A DNA stretch of 11,590 nucleotides from assembly GCA_012727745.1 (NCBI GenBank), contig JAAYGJ010000203.1, forward strand, positions 1-11,590, in the 5' to 3' direction. Positions 6,592 to 11,590 of this stretch are shown one piece after another. Each line of letters begins with the position of its first letter. Position 1 is the first letter of the stretch. Position numbers and translations under genes: made by a program. The stretch comes from Clostridia bacterium. GTDB taxonomy: Bacteria > Bacillota > DSM-521 > Neomoorellales > Neomoorellaceae. Below the pieces are notes generated by a model that was not told where the DNA came from, made no database searches, and saw only the letters and a program-made list of their open reading frames with translations.

Positions 6592-6611
6592 AGTTGCTGC
6601 CCAAAGCAACT
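6592..6611 (+). promoter_or_regulatory. Inverted repeat over the predicted transcription start
   Basis: AGTTGCT (6592-6598) and AGCAACT (6605-6611) form a perfect 7-bp inverted repeat with a six-base centre. It starts right after the -10 element and ends just before the Shine-Dalgarno. It is placed where a repressor operator would block initiation, or it may form a small hairpin at the mRNA 5' end. Confidence 0.4.
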
Positions 6612-6628
6612 AAAGGGGGGATTTATTC

Positions 6629-8050
6629 ATGAACTGGGAAACTATTACCTTAACCCAGATCCTTTACTTGGTTGCCGTAGGCTTTTACCTGCTTTTCTTT
6701 GCCCTGTTCCTGAGGTATTTTTACTGGATAGCTTATTCTTACCGCAATCACTGGAGCAAACGCCTGCCCCTTAATATTGAAAAAGTTAAAGCACTGGCAG
6801 CTTCAAAAAACCTGGAGCTACCTTTTTTTACTATTTTAGTCCCGGCCCGCAACGAAGCCGAAGTAATCGCCGATACTATTGAAAACCTGGCTGCCCTGAG
6901 GTATCCTGCCGACCGCTATGAAATATTAATAGTTACTGATGAGAAAGAGCTGCTGGCCCGTAACGCCGGCACTTTTTCCGGGCCTACTACTATGGAAGTG
7001 GTGGAAGCTAAGATCCGCGAATTTGCCGGACGCCAGGGCGTACCCCAGCTAAGACACTGTACCGTTCCCGATGATTTTGACGGCCGCTTCCGGGGTTCAC
7101 GCCGGGGGATCAGTGTTCCCTCAACTAAAGGCAGGGCGCTGAACTATGCGCTGGAATTTGTTGACCCCCGCACAACTATTTGTGGCTTTTATGACGCTGA
7201 AAGCCATCCCGAAGCAGATGTGCTCCTTTACATAGCCTGGAGCTGGCTCCATGACCCCAGGGAACGTATCTGGCAGGGGCCTGTTTTTCAAGTGCGTAAC
7301 TTCTACCAGCTAGGGCTTATCCCCAAAATAGCAGCCATCTACCAGTCAGTTTCCCATAAATTCTATATGCCCATTTTGATGCGGCGCCTGCCATTTGTAG
7401 GCGGCACCAACCTCTTTGTGGGGCGGCGCCTGCTGGAACGCATCGGCGGCTACGACCACCGCTCCCTGACTGAGGACCTGGAACTGGGTGTACGTGCTTA
7501 CCTGGAAACTGGAGTCTGGGCGGAGTATTTCCCTTACTACAGTACCGAACAAACCCCGGCGACCTTCCCCGCCTTTTTCCGCCAGCGGCTGCGCTGGGGC
7601 AGCGGCCACCTGCAAGTATGTGATAAATTTCGCTTCGCCTACCAGTATCCCTGGGAAAAGCGGAGCTTGCTGCTCCGCAACCTGTTCTGGTAGGGACAGG
7701 GGGAATGGCTCCTTTATCAGGGAGCGGTCCTGGTGCCGCTAACCATACTATTTCTTAGCCTGACCGGCAACCTGGATCCTTCTATTTTACCGTTGATATT
7801 CCGCACAGTTTTACACTACATTATTTTGCTTTATTTTGCTTTTACCTATTTTGCCTATCATCATTTCAGCCACTTGATGACTCCAGTCAGCTGGGGTAAG
7901 CAATTACTGGGCGCTCTGCAACTGCTGGCGCTGCCTTTTGCCAGTTTCTTCCTGCCCGTGCCCTACACCTCAGCTTCGCTGTTAAAAGCTTTAAACCGCC
8001 AGCCCCAGAGCTGGGTTAAAACGCCGCGCACCAAGGAAGCAACCCGCTGA
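6629..8050 (+). pseudogene. Family 2 membrane glycosyltransferase interrupted by an in-frame TAG
   Basis: The frame is open from ATG 6629 to a TAG at 7691-7693 (354 residues), then continues in the same frame to TGA at 8048-8050. Without the TAG it would be 473 residues. The first part has a membrane helix (about 11-36), a GT-A fold beginning FTILVPARNEAEVI (67-80), the Asp motif DAES (189-192), TEDLELG (281-287) and QRLRW (319-323). This D, D, Q-x-x-R-W set marks processive cellulose-synthase-like GT2 enzymes. The part after the stop encodes GQGEWLLYQG, about three hydrophobic helices and a W-x-K-T-P-R end, which is the expected C-terminal membrane region. The truncated protein keeps the catalytic motifs but loses that region. 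A nonsense mutation or a sequencing error (TGG or TTG to TAG) is most likely. Stop-codon readthrough is possible but unsupported. GGGGGG lies eight bases ahead of the ATG. The substrate is unknown. Confidence 0.8.
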
Positions 8051-8053
8051 CCA

Positions 8054-8092
8054 TTGACAGCAGGTATGAATGAACCGCTATTGACGTACAAT
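8054..8092 (+). promoter_or_regulatory. Possible promoter elements for the ferredoxin gene
   Basis: A perfect TTGACA (8054-8059) and a second TTGACG (8081-8086) occur in the 80-base leader, together with TACAAT (8087-8092). The spacings do not form a standard 16-18 base pair with either -35, so the exact promoter is unclear. ATTGAC occurs twice, 27 bases apart. The gene almost certainly has a promoter here because the upstream gene ends at 8050. Confidence 0.3.
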
Positions 8093-8130
8093 AGCTAATA
8101 CTTTGGGAAACTGATTGGGAGGTAATAATC

Positions 8131-8319
8131 ATGAAGGTAAGCGTTGACCAGGATCTCTGCATAGCCTGCGGTGCCTGTATTGACCTGGCGCCGGATATCT
8201 TTGATTGGAATGACGAGGGCCTGGCCCATGTCATTGTCGAGAAAGTTCCTGAAGATGCTGAAGACTTGGCTCGGGAAGCCATAGAGTCATGCCCGACCGA
8301 TGCCATCAAGGAAATCTAG
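8131..8319 (+). CDS. Single-cluster [4Fe-4S] ferredoxin
   Basis: This is a 62-residue cytoplasmic electron carrier. Cys10, Cys13 and Cys16 (CIACGAC) plus Cys54 (CP) give the four ligands of one [4Fe-4S] cluster. There is no second CxxCxxC, so it is a one-cluster ferredoxin. The sequence closely follows the M. thermoacetica ferredoxin as I recall it, with shared stretches such as VDQDLCIACG and the PTDAIKE-type end. It lacks the two extra, non-ligand cysteines of that protein: residue 20 is Ala, and the position near residue 46-47 is Leu/Ala. Acidic residues dominate, as is usual for low-potential ferredoxins that serve pyruvate:ferredoxin oxidoreductase, CO dehydrogenase or hydrogenase. GGGAGGT lies seven bases ahead of the ATG. 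It appears monocistronic. Confidence 0.95.
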   Translation: MKVSVDQDLCIACGACIDLAPDIFDWNDEGLAHVIVEKVPEDAEDLAREAIESCPTDAIKEI

Positions 8320-8596
8320 CACCGCTATGTAAAAGCTACTTCCATCCTAATTTGGCAGGATAGACAAAACCTAACTTTTCTAATCGGGCAGGAGGCTACC
8401 CATAGAACTCCAGTGCCCTCAACAATATTGTTTATAAAGGATTTGTCTATTGGAGTCTCTCCGATAGCCTTTCCTTGTGTTTGCATATTCCCATACTTGC
8501 TGTTTGTGGTTTCCGTAAGATCAGAGCATTTTATGTCTCGTTGCATTCTTTGCTTCGTATTAATAAGCAAAATGCCGGCGTCTTAATTAAGCATAC
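8320..8596. other. AT-rich gap between ferredoxin and glutaredoxin-like genes
   Basis: This is 277 bases without a gene I can support. An 81-codon frame on the minus strand (8325-8570) has no good Shine-Dalgarno and matches no family I know. A part of it reads protein-like (GETPIDKSFINN, then VEGTGVLWVAS), so it could be a worn fragment of an older gene. ATCCT at 8347-8351 and AGGAT at 8357-8361 make only a 5-bp inverted repeat after the ferredoxin gene, with no U-run, so it is not a convincing terminator. Confidence 0.35.
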
Positions 8597-8845
8597 TTAT
8601 TCCAGACCAAGTTTGTCTTTAATCTTATAAAGATTATTCATGAACCCAGGGAATACTTCGTCGCCAATTACAACCGTTGCCAGCGTCTGACTGCCAAGTT
8701 TCTCCAGTTCAGCAAGGGCCTGCGGGTCCGCCTGGATATTTTTTTCAGTATAGGCTAGCCGGCAATGTTCGAAAAACATCTTTGCTCTTCTACAGTCCCC
8801 ACAGCCCGGTTGGGTGTAGATAGTAATTTTTAAATCCTGTGCCAC
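8597..8845 (-). CDS. Glutaredoxin-like thiol-disulfide protein
   Basis: The product is about 82 residues with a thioredoxin fold. A beta strand (DLKITIYTQ) leads into the redox motif PGCGDC, with two Cys in a CxxC. A helix follows, then ...TLATVVIGDEVFPGF, the TVP-like cis-Pro/substrate-binding strand region, although the usual cis-Pro position here reads ATV. The length matches NrdH/glutaredoxin-like proteins. It would reduce disulfides or carry thiol electrons in the cytoplasm. The partner is unknown. Three GTG codons stand in a row at 8843-8851. AGGAG (8854-8858) is two, five and eight bases from the first, second and third. I chose the third because eight bases is the best spacing. Using the first would add two Val/Met residues only. 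Confidence 0.82.
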   Translation of the reverse strand: MAQDLKITIYTQPGCGDCRRAKMFFEHCRLAYTEKNIQADPQALAELEKLGSQTLATVVIGDEVFPGFMNNLYKIKDKLGLE

Positions 8846-8941
8846 CACCACAACTCCTATCTCTATAATTTACTTTGAGCTTGTTAAATCGCCCAAAAGT
8901 CCAAGAGGGCAGACTAAGGCTCCACATCATAAACATAGTTC

Positions 8942-9243
8942 TTATTCTTTATGCCTGCCGGTTATAACCGCTTGATATTTTGCTGAAGGTGTGTATTCTT
9001 TGGGCCAAAATAGCGATTCATCAAAAATACCCATCGTAATACCATAGCGAGCCAGGCAGTATTCTAAGAAGGCAATAATGATCATTTCAAACAGCTGTTT
9101 ATGAGTAAAGACATTATTCAACTCTTCCCACAACTCATCAGATATATCGCCTCCAAATGCTATTATCTCGCCGAACTTAAGGGCCAGATAGCGCTAAGGT
9201 ATATATCTTCTGCAGTTAAACCGGCACTCGCTGCAGCGGAGCC
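8942..9243 (-). pseudogene. Decayed carboxymuconolactone decarboxylase/AhpD-like fragment
   Basis: Two minus-strand frames join into one recognisable C-terminal half. From 9243 a stretch reads AAASAGLTAEDIY, which resembles the segment after the active-site His in this family. After a one-base frame change near 9190-9200, the next frame reads RYLALKFGEIIAFGGDISDE, then LWEELNNVFTHKQLFEMIII, then AFLEYCLARYGITMGI. That matches the family's C-terminal helices (S-D-E-L-x-x-x-L, F-x-x-x-Q-L-x-E, I-A-F). The N-terminal half with the CxxCxxxH redox site is absent, because the fragment begins directly after the gntR stop. The gene is thus truncated and frameshifted. The only start in the longer frame is a TTG at 9131-9133 that would leave 63 residues. 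The family assignment rests on pattern resemblance. Confidence 0.5.
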
Positions 9244-9936
9244 TTAGGGGTCATTACGTTTATTTAAAGCCTTCATATTAGCGACAAATGCTTCTTTTAT
9301 CTTCTCGATATGCTCAACAGCTGCTCTTGCTGCTGCATCAGCGTCTCTGGCCTTTAAAGCGGCAAAGATGGCCCGGTGTTCAATTAATGTATCCTCGGGC
9401 CTGTTCCTCAGGGGAACCAATTCAGCCCGTAAAAGGCTAATATAACTACTTAACGAATTCAGCATTTCTATAGCTATTTTATGTTTACTGGCAGCCGCAA
9501 CTAATCTATGGAAATCATCAGCGACCTTAAGGATTTCCACCGGTGTACCTTTATCTATAGTTAGTTCCAGGTCAGTTATAGATTTTTCAATTTCGTCTAA
9601 TTCCGCCTCCGTAGCGTTATGAGCCGCTTTTCTAAACACCAGGGCCTCAAGTTGGCTTCGGACTTCATAAACCTCAATAGCTTCTTCTAAAGTTAAATAA
9701 TTAACTATGACCCCCCGGTGTGCTATCGATTTTACTAACTTGGCTCGCTCAAGCTCACGCAAAGCTTCGCGAACAGGCGTCCGGCTGACACCCATTTCTA
9801 TTGCAAGCTCCTGCTCATATAAGCGCTGTCCGGGCATCAAGCGTCCCGTCACTATTGCTTCATAGAGCTTTTCGTATACAACCTGTCTTACTGTCCTGCT
9901 TCCTTTAACGGCTAAACTAGAACGGTTCTTAATCAA
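9244..9936 (-). CDS. GntR-family transcriptional regulator with FCD domain
   Basis: The product has 230 residues. The N-terminal winged helix-turn-helix (about 16-78) shows the GntR pattern: YEAIVTGRLMPGQRLYEQELA, then MGVSRTPVREALRELE. The C-terminal FCD ligand domain (about 84-215) has the metal-site residues: Asp140/141 with His143 (DDFH), His187 (EHRAIF) and His209 (VEHI). FCD regulators bind small carboxylates or sugar acids, often with a metal, and mostly repress neighbouring catabolic genes. The start is TTG with GGGGG ten bases upstream. No ATG or GTG is better placed. A perfect TTGTATACAA operator lies in its promoter, which suggests autorepression. It is divergent from the nitroreductase gene and is followed immediately by the decayed CMD/AhpD-like fragment, possibly a former target. 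Confidence 0.92.
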   Translation of the reverse strand: MIKNRSSLAVKGSRTVRQVVYEKLYEAIVTGRLMPGQRLYEQELAIEMGVSRTPVREALRELERAKLVKSIAHRGVIVNYLTLEEAIEVYEVRSQLEALVFRKAAHNATEAELDEIEKSITDLELTIDKGTPVEILKVADDFHRLVAAASKHKIAIEMLNSLSSYISLLRAELVPLRNRPEDTLIEHRAIFAALKARDADAAARAAVEHIEKIKEAFVANMKALNKRNDP

Positions 9937-9965
9937 TGTCTATGAACCCCCAAGAGTATAATATC

Positions 9966-9975
9966 TTGTATACAA
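9966..9975. promoter_or_regulatory. GntR/FCD-type operator TTGTATACAA
   Basis: This is a perfect 10-bp palindrome of the form TnGTATACnA, the known consensus of FadR/FCD-subfamily GntR operators. It lies 30 bases ahead of the gntR start. AGTATAAT is repeated on both sides of it (9955-9962 and 9979-9986). On the minus strand the outer copy gives TATACT (9979-9984) as a -10, which would place the transcription start inside the palindrome. Confidence 0.7.
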
Positions 9976-10117
9976 TATAGTATAATGTATTTAACTTTGG
10001 ATATAATTCGACATTGGGACTGTTATTCCTGCTTTGAATTAATAAAATTTTTTCTAATTACTGTTGGGGGCAGATAACATGAAACATTTAATATGATTAA
10101 CATTTTATAATAAAGAA

Positions 10118-10156
10118 ATATAAAAACCGGGGTACGAGGCTGTTCACCTACCCCGG
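10118..10156 (-). terminator. Intrinsic terminator on the minus strand
   Basis: CCGGGGTA (10127-10134) and TACCCCGG (10149-10156) form a perfect 8-bp GC-rich stem with a 14-base loop. Read on the minus strand, the stem is followed directly by TTTTTATATTTC, a typical U-rich tail. On the plus strand no U-run follows. The only minus-strand gene upstream is the amidase beyond the nitroreductase. This may therefore end amidase transcripts that run antisense across the nitroreductase, or a small unannotated transcript. Confidence 0.6.
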
Positions 10157-10181
10157 GCGGTATTAATAGTAACACCGTGCC

Positions 10182-10215
10182 TTGACATAACCTGGTAATT
10201 AATAAAAAATATAGG
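10182..10215 (+). promoter_or_regulatory. Possible nitroreductase promoter
   Basis: A perfect TTGACA (10182-10187) is followed by AT-rich sequence with TAAAAA (10203-10208, 15-base spacer) and TATAGG (10210-10215, 22-base spacer). Neither -10 is at the ideal distance. The -35 match and its position shortly ahead of the Shine-Dalgarno (AAAGGAG at 10227-10233) make a promoter here likely, though not precisely placed. Confidence 0.4.
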
Positions 10216-10243
10216 TAGTACAACTTAAAGGAGCTGATTGTCT

Positions 10244-10816
10244 ATGGATCTCTACCAAGCATGCCAGGCCAGACGCAGTATCCGCAAGTTCAAAGACAAA
10301 ATGGTGCCGCGGAAATTAATTACTAAAATCCTGGAAATAGCTACCACAGCACCCTCCGGGAAGAACTGGCAACAATGGGAGTTCATGGTCATAACCGGGC
10401 CAAAAAAAGACGAAGTAGCCCGCTGTTACGGCCGCTATGTTGAATTCATCATGCCACCCGCCGGGCAGCGCACGCCCGAGCAGGAAGAATTCCTCAAATG
10501 GGCCTATACCTACGGCGGTGCTCCGGTCATTATTGCCGCCCTGTGCCCGGCCCACGGCCAGCCGGGTATACGTAAAATGAACCTGGAGAGCGTAGCCGCA
10601 GCCTTTACCCAGTTGCTGCTGGCAGCAACCAGCGAAGGGCTTGGCACCTGCTGGATGACCGGTCCTTTAAACAATGAAGGCGAGCTGCGCAAGGTCCTGG
10701 ACATACCGGCAACAAAAGAACTGGTATGCCTGACCCCGCTGGGCTACCCGGATGAAAATCCCCCGGCACCGGCCCGCAAGCCGCTGGAAGAATTCGTCAC
10801 CTGGATCGGCTTCTAG
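10244..10816 (+). CDS. Nitroreductase-family flavoprotein
   Basis: The product is 190 residues from the ATG at 10244. RRSIRKF (10-16) is the FMN-phosphate-binding N-terminus of the family. APSGKNWQQW (about 34-43) follows the A-P-S-x-x-N-x-Q-x-W pattern. GLGTCWMTGP and the C-terminal PLGYPDE complete the nitroreductase signature. Members are homodimers that use FMN and NAD(P)H to reduce nitro groups, quinones, flavins or enoates. The natural substrate is not readable. A TTG two codons earlier is an alternative start, but AAAGGAG is only four bases from it and ten from the ATG. The family usually begins M-x-x-x-x-A-x-x-x-RRS, which favours the ATG. The gene is divergent from gntR and converges on the amidase gene with eight bases between stops. 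Confidence 0.93.
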   Translation: MDLYQACQARRSIRKFKDKMVPRKLITKILEIATTAPSGKNWQQWEFMVITGPKKDEVARCYGRYVEFIMPPAGQRTPEQEEFLKWAYTYGGAPVIIAALCPAHGQPGIRKMNLESVAAAFTQLLLAATSEGLGTCWMTGPLNNEGELRKVLDIPATKELVCLTPLGYPDENPPAPARKPLEEFVTWIGF

Positions 10817-10824
10817 CTTTTGTC

Positions 10825-11590
10825 TTAATACACTATCTGCAACAGCCAGTAGGTAGTGTATTTGTCCCAGCCTAAATCCCAGGGCATATGGTAGCGGTCG
10901 GCTGTATGGGAATTAACCAGCACGTAACCGGCGGAATCGCGGCCGACAACTATAGAAACATGCCCGATTTCCCCCTTCTCCTCGTAGCCAATAATATCCC
11001 CTGGGTGCAGCACATTGACAGCCCCCTGGGGATATTCTTCTGTGGCGGCGGTAACCTCCTGGAAACTACCCCGCATAATTTTTACTGCCAGGCCGCTGTC
11101 CAGAAGGTAATAAACCAGAGCCTCAGCCTGGAGCCAGGCTGTGCTGCCCTCGTTCCAGTTCCAGTCCGGAGGAATACCGCCGGCCTTTTCATCACTTAAT
11201 ACCTGAGAGACAAAATTGGCGCAATCTCCTCCCAGGCCCGTATAATCGCGGTAATCCTTATTGTTGTAACGTCCATCGCCGGGCCCGTGGCGGACGCCGC
11301 TGTAACGGTCGGCATAAGCGACTGCCGCTGACCGGTTGTATTCTCCCGGCGGAGGCGCCGGCAGCGGCAGGCTGCAGCGGGCTGTACCGGGGGCTACCTC
11401 AGGTTCCAGACTATGAATTTCAAAGGGATCCCAGTACCATTCCAGGCTTATCACCCATTCGCCGTTTTTCCTTTCTAGATCGACCCAGTGAATAGTCCGC
11501 ACTCCCAGCTCGTTGACAGTGGCCTCATCTTCCCCCCGGTGGTGATAGGCAATAATCATGTGCTGGGATACGGAAGCCCAGGCCTTATCC
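10825..11590 (-). CDS. Amidase_6-type putative NlpC/P60-like peptidase or amidase (N-terminus outside window)
   Basis: The frame is open to the window edge. Codons beyond the ATG at 11559 read DKAWASVSQH and have no stop, and no Shine-Dalgarno precedes that ATG, so the true start lies upstream. Residues are counted from that Met. A beta-rich N-terminal part ends with WVDLERKNGEWVISLEWYWDPFE (25-47, read in two pieces), common ahead of this domain. The catalytic domain runs YNRSAAVAYADRY (74-86), GGDCANFVSQVL with Cys113 as nucleophile, GHVSIVV with His200, and LVNSHTADRY (214-223) with the third polar residue. This Cys/His papain-like arrangement is typical of putative amidases found in spore-forming Firmicutes that may act on cell-wall peptide or amide bonds. 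No signal peptide can be judged. It converges on the nitroreductase gene, and no terminator lies between them. Confidence 0.85.
   Translation of the reverse strand, partial: DKAWASVSQHMIIAYHHRGEDEATVNELGVRTIHWVDLERKNGEWVISLEWYWDPFEIHSLEPEVAPGTARCSLPLPAPPPGEYNRSAAVAYADRYSGVRHGPGDGRYNNKDYRDYTGLGGDCANFVSQVLSDEKAGGIPPDWNWNEGSTAWLQAEALVYYLLDSGLAVKIMRGSFQEVTAATEEYPQGAVNVLHPGDIIGYEEKGEIGHVSIVVGRDSAGYVLVNSHTADRYHMPWDLGWDKYTTYWLLQIVY

Noticed and set aside
7733..8050. Separate 105-residue gene starting with GTG at 7733
   Set aside because: It is in the same frame as the glycosyltransferase, the protein-like sequence already starts right after the TAG, and the GTG has no ribosome site. It is the 3' part of the interrupted gene.
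8347..8361. Possible terminator after the ferredoxin gene
   Set aside because: The stem is only 5 bp and no U-run follows directly.
8325..8570. 81-codon minus-strand frame in the ferredoxin-glutaredoxin gap
   Set aside because: It has no clear ribosome site and no recognised motif or family. Some short runs look protein-like, so I describe it as a possible worn fragment and do not call a gene.
10007..10013. TGTCGAA on the minus strand, which matches the Spo0A box TGNCGAA
   Set aside because: A single degenerate 7-mer is expected by chance about every couple of kilobases, and no nearby promoter geometry supports it.
10023..10223. 66-codon minus-strand frame in the gntR-nitroreductase gap
   Set aside because: It runs through the intrinsic terminator and a very AT-rich promoter region, has no good ribosome site, and has low-complexity hydrophobic content.

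Overview
The window looks like chromosome from a thermophilic, anaerobic Firmicute close to Moorella. The basis is a 62-residue ferredoxin that closely follows the Moorella thermoacetica [4Fe-4S] ferredoxin as I remember it, strong G-rich Shine-Dalgarno sites, frequent TTG/GTG starts and moderately high GC. The genus is an inference from recall, not a database result.

Left part (1-4467): the tail of an unrecognised gene ends at 177. It is followed by a long minus-strand run, in transcription order: a LysR regulator (4467-3562), a MobA-MoeA fusion (3519-1537), MobB (1472-954) and PhoU (913-212). MobA and MobB serve the guanine-dinucleotide form of the molybdenum/tungsten cofactor used by formate dehydrogenases. 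The MoeA half of the fusion has lost several residues that are conserved in MoeA, and it carries a low-complexity insert. PhoU is a phosphate-signalling protein with no pst genes in view.

Middle (4468-8050): an L-lactate dehydrogenase is divergent from lysR across 50 bp. It converges on a minus-strand regulator made of three tandem XRE helix-turn-helix domains. Between that regulator and a family 2 membrane glycosyltransferase lies about 380 bp of non-coding DNA rich in palindromes and recurring TTTGC(C)GGG boxes. The glycosyltransferase reading frame is interrupted by one in-frame TAG, and it then stays open and recognisable to 8050.

Right part (8051-11590): the ferredoxin is followed by a more AT-rich stretch. 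This stretch holds a glutaredoxin-like protein, a decayed carboxymuconolactone-decarboxylase/AhpD-like remnant, and a GntR/FCD regulator with a perfect TTGTATACAA operator. It also holds an intrinsic terminator that faces the minus strand. A nitroreductase (+) follows, converging on an Amidase_6-type protein (-) whose N-terminus lies beyond the window edge.

I see no CRISPR array, tRNA, rRNA or intact mobile element. The most unusual items are the amber-interrupted glycosyltransferase, the box-rich region next to the triple-HTH regulator, and the MobA fusion with a degenerate MoeA site. None of them amounts to a proven new system.
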